Positions 24,001 to 32,044 of a stretch of 35,151 nt of DNA are shown one piece after another. The notes beneath the pieces were generated by a model. The model was not told the origin of the DNA, did not search any database, and worked only from the letters and a program-made list of their open reading frames with translations. This stretch comes from DASWJQ01 sp036397095. GTDB lineage: Bacteria > Chloroflexota > Anaerolineae > Anaerolineales > E44-bin32. The stretch is from contig DASWJQ010000086.1 of assembly GCA_036397095.1 (NCBI GenBank), forward strand, positions 1-35,151, read 5' to 3'. Numbering within the stretch: the first letter of the stretch is position 1; each line of letters starts with the position of its first letter. A program made the translations under genes and the position numbers.

Positions 24001-25919
24001 TGACAGATCCTAACGCGATGCCGCCTGAGGCTGGTTCGATGTCGCAGGAAAGGCGTTCGATCACGGTTCTAATCGTCGAGGATCTGCTGTCGGATGCGGA
24101 GCTGATGGTCCATGAACTCATGGGGGCCGGCTTCGAACTGGCGTGGGAACGCGTCGAGACCGAGACCGGGTTCGAGCAGGCACTCAGCCCCGATATTGAC
24201 ATCATTCTGGCGGACTACAACTTGCCCCAATTCAATGCACCACAGGCCCTGGAGGCGCTCAAGAAGCGCGGCCTGCCCATCCCCTTCATCGTAGTCACCG
24301 GCAGCATAAGTGAGGAAGTCGCTGTTGAGTGCATGAAAAACGGCGCCGCCGACTATCTGCTCAAGGACCGGCTTGCCAGGCTCGGGCCGGCCGTCAAGCA
24401 AGCGCTCGAGGGACAGGACGTGGCCCGGGCGCGCCAAGCGGCCGAGGCCGAGCGCGACCGGTTGGCCCGCATCCTCGAATCGACCACCGATCTGGTGGGC
24501 ATGTCCGACCCCGAGGGCCATAGCCTGTATATAAACAGTGCCGGCCAGTCAATGCTGGGCATGGCACCCGGGGCTCATGCTGGCCGGCCGATCCGCGAGT
24601 TCCATCCGCCTGCAAGTTGGGACCGGTTGGAAAACGAAGCCATCCCCCATGCCATCGAACATGGGGTCTGGAGCGGTGAAACCGAGTTCTTGACTCAGCA
24701 GGGTGCCCGCATACCGGTCCTGCAGGTCGTTCTGGCGCATTATGACCGCCAGCGCTCCGTCGAGTTCCTGTCAACCATCGCCCGCGACATCAGCGACATC
24801 AAAGCCTTTGAGCTGCGCACGCATGAGCAACTGCAGCGCCTGCGCGCCCTGCGCGCCATCGATCTGGCCATCACCGCCAGTTTGGACCCGCGGTTGACAT
24901 TCGAGGTGCTGCTCGATCAACTGACGACGGTCCTAAGCGTCGATGCCGCGGCCATCTTGCTGTTTGACCCCGATGGCCAAACCCTCAACTACGCCGCCGG
25001 CCGCGGCTTCAAATCCCCCGCGCTGCAGCACAGCCATCTGCGGTTGGGAGAAGGCCAGGCCGGGCGGGCGGCACTATCGCGCGAGCCCTTGCATATCCTG
25101 CGGCTAGCGGAACATGAGGACGCGTTTGCCCGGGCACCGCTGATCCAGGCGGAAGGGTTTGTCTCCTATTTCGCCGTCCCACTAGTCGCCAAAGGGCAAG
25201 TCAAGGGCGTGTTGGAGCTGTTCCACCGGAGTCTGCTGGATCCGAACGACGACTGGACCGAGTTTCTCGAGGCGTTGGCCGGGCAGGCGGCGATCGCCAT
25301 CGACAATGCTCGCCTGTTCGACAATCTACAGCGCGTCAACGTTGAACTGATGCACGCTTATGACGAGACGATCGAAGGCTGGGCCAGGGCTCTCGAATTG
25401 CGCGATATCGAGATCGAAGGGCACGCCCGGCGAGTGACGAACTTCACGGCCCGCCTGGCGCGAAGGCTGGGGATTTCAGAAGGCGATCTGTCGCACATGC
25501 GCCGCGGCGCCCTGCTCCACGACATCGGGAAGATGGCGATCCCGGACCACATCCTGCTCAAACCAGACACCTTGGACGATGCCGAGTGGGAGATCATGCG
25601 TAAGCATCCGGCGTATGCCTTTGAGATGCTTTCTCCAATCGAGTTCCTGCGGCCGGCGCTCGATATTCCCTACGCGCACCATGAAAAGTGGGACGGCACC
25701 GGCTATCCGCGCGGGCTAAGGGCTGACCAAATCCCGCGAGCGGCCCGCGTCTTCGCCGTAGTCGATGTCTGGGATGCATTGACCTCCGACCGCCCCTATC
25801 GGCCGGCCTGGAAAGCCCAAAAGGCACTTGACTTTCTGCAGGAGCAGGCTGGCACTCACTTCGACCCTGTGATCGTGCCCGAGTTTCTGGCGATGGTCGA
25901 GGCGGGCGAGCTCGGCTGA
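24000..25919 (+). CDS. Receiver-PAS-GAF-HD-GYP cyclic-di-GMP phosphodiesterase
   Basis: A 639-residue cytosolic regulator. Domains in order: REC (about 20-135; acidic E27-D28, phosphoacceptor D72, lysine K122), PAS (about 155-265), GAF (about 285-440) and HD-GYP (about 450-635). The HD-GYP active site is intact: H507-D508 in LLHDIGKMAIPD, H536, and H-H-E-K-W-D-G-T-G-Y-P at 560-570. Such enzymes hydrolyse cyclic-di-GMP to pGpG/GMP, so the cascade probably lowers c-di-GMP and affects motility, adhesion or envelope functions. The REC loop K-D-R-L-A-R-L differs from the classic K-P and is seen in PAS-linked receivers. It overlaps the receiver gene by 1 nt. Confidence 0.92.
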   Translation: MTDPNAMPPEAGSMSQERRSITVLIVEDLLSDAELMVHELMGAGFELAWERVETETGFEQALSPDIDIILADYNLPQFNAPQALEALKKRGLPIPFIVVTGSISEEVAVECMKNGAADYLLKDRLARLGPAVKQALEGQDVARARQAAEAERDRLARILESTTDLVGMSDPEGHSLYINSAGQSMLGMAPGAHAGRPIREFHPPASWDRLENEAIPHAIEHGVWSGETEFLTQQGARIPVLQVVLAHYDRQRSVEFLSTIARDISDIKAFELRTHEQLQRLRALRAIDLAITASLDPRLTFEVLLDQLTTVLSVDAAAILLFDPDGQTLNYAAGRGFKSPALQHSHLRLGEGQAGRAALSREPLHILRLAEHEDAFARAPLIQAEGFVSYFAVPLVAKGQVKGVLELFHRSLLDPNDDWTEFLEALAGQAAIAIDNARLFDNLQRVNVELMHAYDETIEGWARALELRDIEIEGHARRVTNFTARLARRLGISEGDLSHMRRGALLHDIGKMAIPDHILLKPDTLDDAEWEIMRKHPAYAFEMLSPIEFLRPALDIPYAHHEKWDGTGYPRGLRADQIPRAARVFAVVDVWDALTSDRPYRPAWKAQKALDFLQEQAGTHFDPVIVPEFLAMVEAGELG

Positions 25920-25947
25920 AGATCAGTTGAGAGCCACGAACACGCAG

Positions 25948-25965
25948 CCGCCAGAACTCTGGCGG
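25948..25965. terminator. Hairpin between convergent transcripts
   Basis: CCGCCAG pairs with CTGGCGG around a 4-nt loop, 29 nt after the HD-GYP stop and 65 nt before the end of the convergent SH3b gene. No T tract follows directly, so it is only a possible terminator. Confidence 0.4.
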
Positions 25966-26029
25966 AATTCAGCGGGCGATGAGCCTTCATTGATTTTTAT
26001 GGTGTCTTAGCGTCGTTGTTTCGTTCGAT

Positions 26030-26875
26030 CTACGGCGCTGAGGTGTGCTCGGGCCATGGAACTTTGACCCATTGGGTGTAACCGTGCTTCTCCGCGGTGT
26101 ACAAGCGGGCGAACGACGGCTGGGGGCAACCGGGCTCATCTTGAACCCAGGCCGGCGGTGAACTGACGTGGATTGGTGTGAACACCAACTGCCCCGCCTG
26201 GCAGACCCAGGCCTCAACCAAGTAGCCCCGGTCATCGTCCTCCGTCATCCAAACCGCGTTCCATACAATCTGGACCTCATTTCCATTCCGGCTGGCCCGG
26301 ACGTTGGTCGGCGGCTTGTACAGCACCGAGAACGGCAATCTACCGTTGTAGACAGGCGCCTCGAACAGATCGCCGCGGAAGACATCCAGCAGGTCGGCCC
26401 GGACCCAACAGCGGTCGACATAGGTCCAGGGGTCCACATAGACCCACGTTCCCTGGTCGTTGCGGCCATGGATTTCGACGCGGTCGGTCGGATACAGACC
26501 CCACTCGTATAAGTAGGCGGCACCCGGGCCATAACGGCAATTGGCCTGTGCCAGCACCCGGGCATCGGGCGGATCATACGTTGGCGTCGGTGTGATGGAT
26601 GGCGTTCGGCTCGGTCGCACTGTCGGCGTGGTAGTGCCGGCTGGCGTGAACGTCGGACTGGCCGTCGGAGTGGGGCTGGACGTCGGAGTCCAACTTGGAA
26701 CAGGACTGGTGGTCGCCGTTGGCTCTGCCGTCAGCGAGGCGGTGAGGCTTCGAGCGATCGTTGGGAAGGCGGTGGGTGCCGGCCGGGCCATGGCCGAGAC
26801 GGACCAGCCGGCGGCCATCGCCGCCAGCAACACGCCAAACGCCAGCAGACCGAACCATAGCTTTTGGACAGTCAT
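26030..26875 (-). CDS. Surface protein: TM anchor, Thr/Pro-rich stalk, SH3b-like domain
   Basis: A 281-residue exported protein. An N-terminal hydrophobic helix (about 5-28), which can serve as signal or anchor, is followed by a Thr/Pro/Ser-rich stalk (about 32-100) with repeated T-P-T and S-P-T units, as often seen in Chloroflexota surface proteins. A bacterial SH3-like domain follows (about 103-165; N-C-R-Y-G-P-G-A-A-Y, V-x-I-x-G-R-N-D-Q-G-T-W-V-Y-V). The C-terminal part (about 188-265) has four cysteines or so and a fibronectin-III-like V-Q-I-V-W-N segment. Such proteins usually bind the cell wall or are extracellular modules. The first ATG has no clear Shine-Dalgarno. Confidence 0.75.
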   Translation of the reverse strand: MTVQKLWFGLLAFGVLLAAMAAGWSVSAMARPAPTAFPTIARSLTASLTAEPTATTSPVPSWTPTSSPTPTASPTFTPAGTTTPTVRPSRTPSITPTPTYDPPDARVLAQANCRYGPGAAYLYEWGLYPTDRVEIHGRNDQGTWVYVDPWTYVDRCWVRADLLDVFRGDLFEAPVYNGRLPFSVLYKPPTNVRASRNGNEVQIVWNAVWMTEDDDRGYLVEAWVCQAGQLVFTPIHVSSPPAWVQDEPGCPQPSFARLYTAEKHGYTQWVKVPWPEHTSAP

Positions 26876-26954
26876 GGGAGCAATCTAAGCGGGTTCCAGA
26901 GCCTCGGCAAGGGGTTAATTTGGGCTAATCGTGGACCGCCCCCGCCGGCCGCGT

Positions 26955-27359
26955 TCAACGAATACCGGTATCGATCGACACATCCAGGTAGGTGACCTGG
27001 CCCGATCGGATGTGCACCTCGGCTGGCAAACCTTCGGCCCGGTCGATCCCAGTGGGCGCCAGCTCAACTCGATAATCGCCGGCAGGCAACTCAACCCGGT
27101 AGCTGCCGTCGGCCCGAAAACGCAGCTCGGCCGCTAGGCGATCGTTGGGGAGGCTGAAGATCAATAGGCCACGTGACGTGAAGACCTCGGCGACAGGAGA
27201 CGGCGTCGGTTCTCCAGGCCGCTCGACCGGCACCAACGGACCTACTACCACCGCGCCGGCCAGCGTCCCATGGGCGCCGGGCGCCGGCTGGCAAGCCGGC
27301 AGGATTCCAACCGCTAACAGACAGAGGAGAGTGATGTGAAGAACATGATTGAGTCTCAA
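26955..27359 (-). CDS. Small lipoprotein with carboxypeptidase-regulatory-like domain
   Basis: A 134-residue protein. The N-terminus is a lipoprotein signal (hydrophobic core, lipobox LPAC at about 20-23). After a short Pro-rich spacer there is one beta-sandwich resembling the carboxypeptidase-regulatory fold (F-R-A-D-G-S-Y-R-V-E-L-P-A-G-D-Y-R-V-E-L near 82-102, then V-x-I-x-S-G-x-V-T-Y-L-D-V-S-I-D). The start is TTG at 27359, 6-7 nt after a strong GGGGAGGG that overlaps the end of the EamA gene region. Longer upstream readings lie inside that gene. A cell-surface role is likely; no partner is known. Confidence 0.75.
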   Translation of the reverse strand: MRLNHVLHITLLCLLAVGILPACQPAPGAHGTLAGAVVVGPLVPVERPGEPTPSPVAEVFTSRGLLIFSLPNDRLAAELRFRADGSYRVELPAGDYRVELAPTGIDRAEGLPAEVHIRSGQVTYLDVSIDTGIR

Positions 27360-27364
27360 GTGTT

Positions 27365-27372
27365 CCCTCCCC
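27365..27372 (-). promoter_or_regulatory. Shine-Dalgarno supporting the TTG start of the lipoprotein
   Basis: GGGGAGGG on the minus strand lies directly after the EamA stop and a few nt before TTG at 27359. The strong site justifies a rare initiation codon and ties the two genes together. Confidence 0.6.
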
Positions 27373-27373
27373 G

Positions 27374-28219
27374 TTAGATCGTAATCAGAACAACCGCCGC
27401 CAAGGAGATGGCCACGCCGAACCATTGCCTGCCCGAAACCTGCTCCTTCAGCAGTCGCCATCCAAGCAGCACGGTAATGGCCGGGTAGAGCGAGCCAAGT
27501 GCGGCCACCACATCCAGCCGTGTCATTTGCGTTCCTACTAGGTAGAAGATGTTGCCACCCGTATCGAGGACTCCGGCTGCTACCGCGGCCCAGCTTTGCC
27601 GCGGGGTCGGCACGGCCAGGCCATGCGCTCGCACAATCCACAAAGACACAAGGAGTCCGGCGACCTTGGAACTCACCAACGGTGAGAAGACTTCATCGGG
27701 GTCAACCAGGGCAATCAAAGTCAGGAAGATGCCGAAGCCAATGCCAGCCAGGACCGCCAATTCCATCTCACGACGAGTGCCGGCCGCCTTTTCGCCGTTG
27801 GAGCCAGTCACCAGCCAGATGCCCAGCAGAGCCAGCCCGAAGCCAGCCAGTCGGATGATGGAAGGCACACCGGCATCAAAGACACCCACCAGCACCGGAA
27901 CGACCGTGCCCAACACGGAGGCCACCGGCGCCACAACAGCGACCCGGCCAATGGCCAAGCCGCGGTAGAAGGCGGCCAACCCCAGCGTGCCGCAGCCGCC
28001 GGCGGCCGCCGCCAGCAAACCGCTGCGCAGACTCGGCAACCCTTCGCCGGCCAACAGATCGAGCAGCAGGATCAATGGCAAGCTGGTGGCCGCTGACAGC
28101 ACCAGCACTTGGAATGGTCCATACTCGCGGGAGGCCATCCCGCCGCTGAAGTCGCCGCCACCCCAAGAGAAGGCCGAAGCCAGTGCCGAGGCGGCGCCAA
28201 GTAAGTCATTGCCAAACAT
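27374..28219 (-). CDS. EamA/DMT family transporter
   Basis: A 281-residue membrane protein with ten hydrophobic helices in two five-helix halves, the drug/metabolite transporter layout. The first half begins S-A-F-S-W-G-G-G-D-F-S-G-G and contains G-L-A-A-F-Y-R-G-L-A-I-G-R-V-A-V-V-A-P. The second half ends with A-A-L-G-S-L-Y-P-A-I-T-V-L-L-G, the conserved EamA segment. It is likely an exporter or permease for small metabolites; the substrate cannot be predicted. It is followed 14 nt later by the small lipoprotein gene. Confidence 0.88.
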   Translation of the reverse strand: MFGNDLLGAASALASAFSWGGGDFSGGMASREYGPFQVLVLSAATSLPLILLLDLLAGEGLPSLRSGLLAAAAGGCGTLGLAAFYRGLAIGRVAVVAPVASVLGTVVPVLVGVFDAGVPSIIRLAGFGLALLGIWLVTGSNGEKAAGTRREMELAVLAGIGFGIFLTLIALVDPDEVFSPLVSSKVAGLLVSLWIVRAHGLAVPTPRQSWAAVAAGVLDTGGNIFYLVGTQMTRLDVVAALGSLYPAITVLLGWRLLKEQVSGRQWFGVAISLAAVVLITI

Positions 28220-28343
28220 GGCGCTTATCTTAATCGAGCCAGCCCCGAAGAGCGACTGGCAGCCAAGAAGGGATTAAATGCCGGCAGAGATCACCCTGGA
28301 TCATCCCCACGCGGCCTGCGGCATTGGCGGTCTGGCGGGGCCG

Positions 28344-28784
28344 CTACTCCGGCCGGTAGGGCCTCATGCGGTCGACATACGCCTTGGCATCCGCCAGGGA
28401 CCAGCCGGTCGCCCGGCGGATGAGGGCCACCGCCTCGACTGTCCGGCGTTTGTCGATCAACCCTTGGGCCTGTGCCAGCACGTTCGCCGGGACGTCGCCG
28501 TGTGCTTCGGACGGCCAGCGGCCACCTGGTGAAAGATGGCTGTAGGCTAGCTCTTCAACCGCTTCCTTCGCTTGCCGCAGATCCCAGCCCATCGTTTCCC
28601 GCACGAGCTTGATCGCCTCGATCTTCTTGCCGCGTGCCGCCAGGTCGATGGCCTGAGCCTTCAGCGAGTCTGGCAGCTCCGTCGCCCGACCCGGCATGCC
28701 CCCGCCGGACGCGGCTTCAAAGCGACGGCGCTCACCAATTCCGATCAATATCGACCCTGCCACGATCCACCTCCACTCGACCAT
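28344..28784 (-). CDS. Membrane-tethered protein with two L7/L12 C-terminal-like repeats
   Basis: A 146-residue protein. An N-terminal hydrophobic helix (about 5-17) and basic patch are followed by two helical repeats at about 41-80 and 101-141. They read K-K-I-E-A-I-K-L-V-R-E-T-M-G-W-D-L-R-Q-A-K-E-A-V-E and R-R-T-V-E-A-V-A-L-I-R-R-A-T-G-W-S-L-A-D-A-K-A-Y-V-D. They resemble the C-terminal domain of ribosomal protein L7/L12 (K-x-x-A-I-K-x-x-R-x-x-T-G-L-x-L-K-E-A-K), but there is no ribosomal dimerisation domain. Similar small proteins are common and uncharacterised. Its upstream region is a heptad-repeat array. Confidence 0.75.
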   Translation of the reverse strand: MVEWRWIVAGSILIGIGERRRFEAASGGGMPGRATELPDSLKAQAIDLAARGKKIEAIKLVRETMGWDLRQAKEAVEELAYSHLSPGGRWPSEAHGDVPANVLAQAQGLIDKRRTVEAVALIRRATGWSLADAKAYVDRMRPYRPE

Positions 28785-28804
28785 TCACCGAGCCCACGTA
28801 CTAC

Positions 28805-29187
28805 CTATCACCATTCCCTTGTCACCAGTCGCAGGTCCCGAACCGGGCCGCCGTCCGCCGCTATGGCAGCCCACTGGCTCCGGCGGCCCGGGCGCATCGC
28901 AATGCGCCCCTACCAGTCGGTCTACGATCGTCCATCGTCCATGGCCTTCGGTTCCAATCCCCAGTCCCCAGTCCCCAATCCCTAGTCCCAGATCCCTCTT
29001 CCCCTATCACGCTTCACCTCTCGTAGTCGACCAATCAAAGCCTGGGCGCATCGCCATACGCTCTTACCAGTCGGTCTACGATAGTCCATCGTCCATGGCC
29101 TTCGGTCCCAATCCCCAGTCCCCAATCCCTAGTCCCGGATCCCTCTTCCCCTATCACGCTTCACCTCTCGTAGTCGACCAATCAAAG
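28805..29187. repeat. Degenerate heptanucleotide array A with a tandem duplication
   Basis: This region between the L7/L12-like gene and the SDR gene is built of 7-bp units with T-C at a fixed position, for example CTATCAC, CATTCCC, CAGTCCC, CAATCCC, TAGTCCC. Two long copies stand side by side, 28890-29040 (151 bp) and 29044-29187 (144 bp); their starts are 154 bp (22 x 7) apart. The copies differ by substitutions and by one whole CAGTCCC unit. The second copy contains the last codons and stop of the SDR gene (29154-29187), and the first copy holds a noncoding duplicate of them. The G-rich strand is the minus strand. The units resemble the short tandemly repeated repetitive (STRR) heptads of heterocystous cyanobacteria, from memory. 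Confidence 0.85.
28890..28909. repeat. REP-like palindrome preceded by GTAG
   Basis: GGGCGCAT pairs perfectly with ATGCGCCC around a 4-nt loop. Read on the minus strand, the palindrome is preceded directly by GTAG, the tetranucleotide found beside REP palindromes handled by RAYT (TnpA-REP) proteins. A decayed version sits at the same place in the second copy of the duplication (about 29044-29063). No RAYT gene is in this window. Confidence 0.5.
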
Positions 29188-30080
29188 TGTCGAGCCAACT
29201 CCGAGGCGTAGCTGCGGCCCAGGCCGTCGGCGTGGCGCGTCAGCCACGCACCAAAGCCGACGGCGCCGAGTGGTGGCCGGTCTGATATCAGCTTTTCCTG
29301 GCGGAGCCCATCCAATTCGGCGGCCGTTAGGACGACATCCCCGACGGCCCCGCCAATCAGCCGGCCCAATCGCAATCCCAACCAACCGGGCAGCGGGGCC
29401 AACCAGGTCGCTGGGCTGATCCTGTCCCGCATGAGCCTGGCGAACTGGCGAAAGGTGTAGGTGTCGGGTCCGGCGGCATCCCAGACCGAGTTCCCGCGTT
29501 GCTGGCTGGCCTGGATGGCAATCCTGGCGACATCGGAGACGTGGACTGGCTGCAAGCGGTACTCGCCGCCGTCGAAAATCGGGAAGACCGGGAACCGGCG
29601 CATCAGCCAGGCGATGTTGTTGACCAGAATGTCTCCCTGGCCGAATACCAGCGTGGGGCGGATGATGGCGTAGCCGAGGCCCGAGGCAGCGACATCGAAC
29701 TCTTGGCGCGCCTTGCCCCGGTAGTACGGCAGCTCGGAGTCGATGGCCGGCCGGGTGACACTGATATGGACGATCCGTTGGACCCCGGCGTGCCTGGCGG
29801 CGGCCAAAAGTGTTCGGGTGTTGGCATTGGCCTGATCGAAGGTGGCGCCGGCGTGTTCGAAGCGAATCCAGTAGGTGTTGAATAGAGTCCGTGCGCCGGC
29901 CAAATGGCCAGCTAATCGTTCGGGGTCGGTGAAGTCGTAGGGAAACGCCTCGACCATGCCCCCGAAGGGGTTGGGTTTGTCTGGGTGCGTCGTGATGGTC
30001 CGCACCTGCTCGCCCTGGGCCAGCAGCTGGCGGGCGATCTCACGGCCGATATAGCCGAAAGCACCGGTAACTACGTTCAT
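29154..30080 (-). CDS. Atypical short-chain dehydrogenase (NmrA/NAD(P)-epimerase-like)
   Basis: A 308-residue Rossmann protein. The NAD(P)-binding loop is T-G-A-F-G-Y-I-G near residues 4-12 (GxxGxxG). The usual Y-x3-K is present as Y-Y-R-G-K (about 128-132), preceded by an I-S-V-T strand. This fits the NmrA-like or NDUFA9-like atypical SDRs, many of which only bind the cofactor. The substrate is unknown. The ATG at 30080 starts right at the Rossmann strand, with AGGG about 8 nt upstream; a longer reading adds 31 residues unlike the family. The last 11 codons (to F-D-W-S-T-T-R-G-E-A) lie inside heptad array A. Confidence 0.85.
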   Translation of the reverse strand: MNVVTGAFGYIGREIARQLLAQGEQVRTITTHPDKPNPFGGMVEAFPYDFTDPERLAGHLAGARTLFNTYWIRFEHAGATFDQANANTRTLLAAARHAGVQRIVHISVTRPAIDSELPYYRGKARQEFDVAASGLGYAIIRPTLVFGQGDILVNNIAWLMRRFPVFPIFDGGEYRLQPVHVSDVARIAIQASQQRGNSVWDAAGPDTYTFRQFARLMRDRISPATWLAPLPGWLGLRLGRLIGGAVGDVVLTAAELDGLRQEKLISDRPPLGAVGFGAWLTRHADGLGRSYASELARHFDWSTTRGEA

Positions 30081-30251
30081 TTTCGCAACCCTGGTTCCCT
30101 GGAGATCTGACCCACCGGCGGTCTCAGCTGCCCACGATCTGGGGGCCGAGCTCACCCAACCTGACAGGGACACGATCAGCCTCTGCCGGCATTGTTCGGG
30201 GGTGGATAGACGGCCGCAGCAGCGTGCCGTCGCGCCTGCTGGGGATCATGC

Positions 30252-30270
30252 CGCAGGGCTCGCCCCTGCG
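30252..30270. terminator. Hairpin downstream of the PH-domain gene
   Basis: CGCAGGG pairs with CCCTGCG around a 5-nt loop, about 19 nt after the PH-domain stop on the minus strand. There is no T tract. It could be a terminator for the MFS-PH transcript or another REP-type palindrome. The remaining sequence between 30081 and 30288 shows no gene. Confidence 0.4.
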
Positions 30271-30288
30271 ACGGACGAACCCTGGCCC

Positions 30289-30603
30289 CTACCCAGTGAA
30301 GTCCACCGCATTGGACAACACATCCTTAAGCGACTCGGGGTAGCCGGCAAGGTGCAGTTCGGGTGCGATTGAGCCGGCGGTTTCGATGCGGAAGTGGCAG
30401 ATGTTGAAGATCCGATCAAAGAAGGACTGGCTGACGTTGTAGTTCGTGATCCGGTCGAAGGGAATGACCGTCTCGGTCTTGCTGAACGTGCCCTTACGCA
30501 ACACCAGCCGATCTTCGAGAACTTCGAGCGATTCGTTGAAGTGGGCGATCAGCTTGGTATCGCGCAACGACCACCAACGGATTGCCGGACGATACATGGT
30601 CAT
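30289..30603 (-). CDS. Small bacterial PH-domain (YdbS/DUF304-like) protein
   Basis: A 104-residue protein with the bPH fold pattern: L-x-V-L-E-D-R-L-V-L-R-K-G (about 27-39), then T-V-I-P-F-D-R-I-T-N-Y-N-V-S-Q-S-F-F-D-R-I-F-N-I (about 45-68) and a strand with F-R-I-E-T-A-G. It has no membrane helices, unlike the longer YdbS/YdbT proteins. GGAGG lies 5 nt before the ATG. It follows the MFS gene after 50 bp on the same strand and could be co-transcribed with it. Confidence 0.78.
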   Translation of the reverse strand: MTMYRPAIRWWSLRDTKLIAHFNESLEVLEDRLVLRKGTFSKTETVIPFDRITNYNVSQSFFDRIFNICHFRIETAGSIAPELHLAGYPESLKDVLSNAVDFTG

Positions 30604-30653
30604 CAGAGCCTCCGAGGGCAGGACGATAGTGCGGCACAGGGCATACGCGAGCG

Positions 30654-32021
30654 TCAGTCGGCCGCGGCCGCTTCGAGGCTGACACCGTGGTCCGGCATCA
30701 ACTCCTCAATGTCACGGATCGGTTTGATCAAGTATCCCAGAAAACCGTTGCCGATCGCCATCAACCCGCCTAGCACAATCAGAACGCCCATGCCGGCGCC
30801 GGCGCCGGTACCGAAGATCGGTCCGAGCGCGTCGGCCAGGGCGCTTCCACCCGTCATGGCCGGCTCGAGCACACGATCGGCCAACTGGGCGGCGATCAAT
30901 TGGCCAATTGGAAATGAGACAGTGGAAATCGTATCTTCCAGGCCAAAGATCCGGCCCTGCAGATCGGGTGCGACTTTCGACTGCAGAATGGCAATGTAGG
31001 CGCTGTTGATGATCGGATTAAACAACGCCATCAAGAACGAACCAATCATCCACAAGGGGAGCGACCAAGCAGGCCCGAAGACAAAGGTGCCCAGCACACC
31101 CCACAAGATGAAACTCAGATTGATGGCGTGGATGCGTCGCGCCGGCCCGCCCCACAGGCTCATAAGCAGGCCCCCGGCCAAGAAGCCGATCGAACCGGCC
31201 GATTGAACCAGGCCGAGGACGACCGAATCATCACCGGTCTTGGCCAAGATCATCGGCGTCATCAGTGGGTAGCCAAATGCTGCGTGAATGTTGGACAAGG
31301 TAAACAGCAAGAAGATGGCGGTTAGGCTGCGGCGGGCAAGGATATAGCGCAATCCCTGCTGGGTCTCCCGCAGGATGGAACCGCGCCCGGTTTCCCCCTC
31401 GTCGCTGCGTACAGGTTGCGGGATGTGCACAACAAGCAGCGTACCGAACGCGGCGCTGAACGTGACCAGATCAAGGATCAGGATAGCGGGGATGTCGACA
31501 AGGGCCAACAACGCGCCGGCCAGCAACGGGGCGCCGATACCGGAGGCCGATCCGACCACCGCCCGCATCCCATTGACGCGGGCGAATTGGTCCTTCGAGA
31601 CCATCGTGGCCACAACCGCTGAGTAGGCCGGGTACTGGAAAGCGCTAAAGGCGCCGGAAAAGGCACCCGTAACATACAAGTGCCAGATTTGGGCCTTGCC
31701 AGTGGCGAACAAGACCAGCAGCACGGCTGTCGAAACCGCTGCGCCGGCATCCGACAGGGCCAGCACGAGTTTGCGGTTCCAGCGGTCGATCAAGGTTCCG
31801 GCGAAGGGGCCCAAAATCACTTTGGGCACGAACGAAGCGACCACTACTAGCACCAACCCAGTGGCCGTGCCGGTCAGATCCCAGGCCCACAGGGCGATGG
31901 CAAAGTGGGTCATGCGGGTGGCGAAAATGGATACGAATTGGCCGGCCCACAACACGTAGAAGGCACGCATGCCACGTAGGCCGGAAGTTGTGCTTTCTGG
32001 CCGATTCGAAGTTGGGTTCAC
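30654..32021 (-). CDS. Major facilitator superfamily (EntS/MFS_3-like) exporter
   Basis: A 455-residue membrane protein with about twelve hydrophobic helices. The MFS loop between helices 2 and 3 reads G-P-F-A-G-T-L-I-D-R-W-N-R-K, and the pattern is that of the EntS/MFS_3 branch of proton-driven exporters (drugs, siderophores or antibiotics). A central cytoplasmic loop (about 205-225) separates the two six-helix halves. The start is GTG at 32021 with no visible Shine-Dalgarno; an ATG at 31970 (M-R-A-F-Y-V) would shorten the N-terminus by 17 residues and is a fair alternative. Its upstream region is heptad array B. Confidence 0.88.
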   Translation of the reverse strand: MNPTSNRPESTTSGLRGMRAFYVLWAGQFVSIFATRMTHFAIALWAWDLTGTATGLVLVVVASFVPKVILGPFAGTLIDRWNRKLVLALSDAGAAVSTAVLLVLFATGKAQIWHLYVTGAFSGAFSAFQYPAYSAVVATMVSKDQFARVNGMRAVVGSASGIGAPLLAGALLALVDIPAILILDLVTFSAAFGTLLVVHIPQPVRSDEGETGRGSILRETQQGLRYILARRSLTAIFLLFTLSNIHAAFGYPLMTPMILAKTGDDSVVLGLVQSAGSIGFLAGGLLMSLWGGPARRIHAINLSFILWGVLGTFVFGPAWSLPLWMIGSFLMALFNPIINSAYIAILQSKVAPDLQGRIFGLEDTISTVSFPIGQLIAAQLADRVLEPAMTGGSALADALGPIFGTGAGAGMGVLIVLGGLMAIGNGFLGYLIKPIRDIEELMPDHGVSLEAAAAD

Positions 32022-32044
32022 GCAAAGATTGTACGTCGAAAGGA

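Noticed and set aside
28805..29187. CRISPR array
   Set aside because: Units are 7 bp and directly adjacent, with no repeat-spacer alternation and no cas gene in the window.
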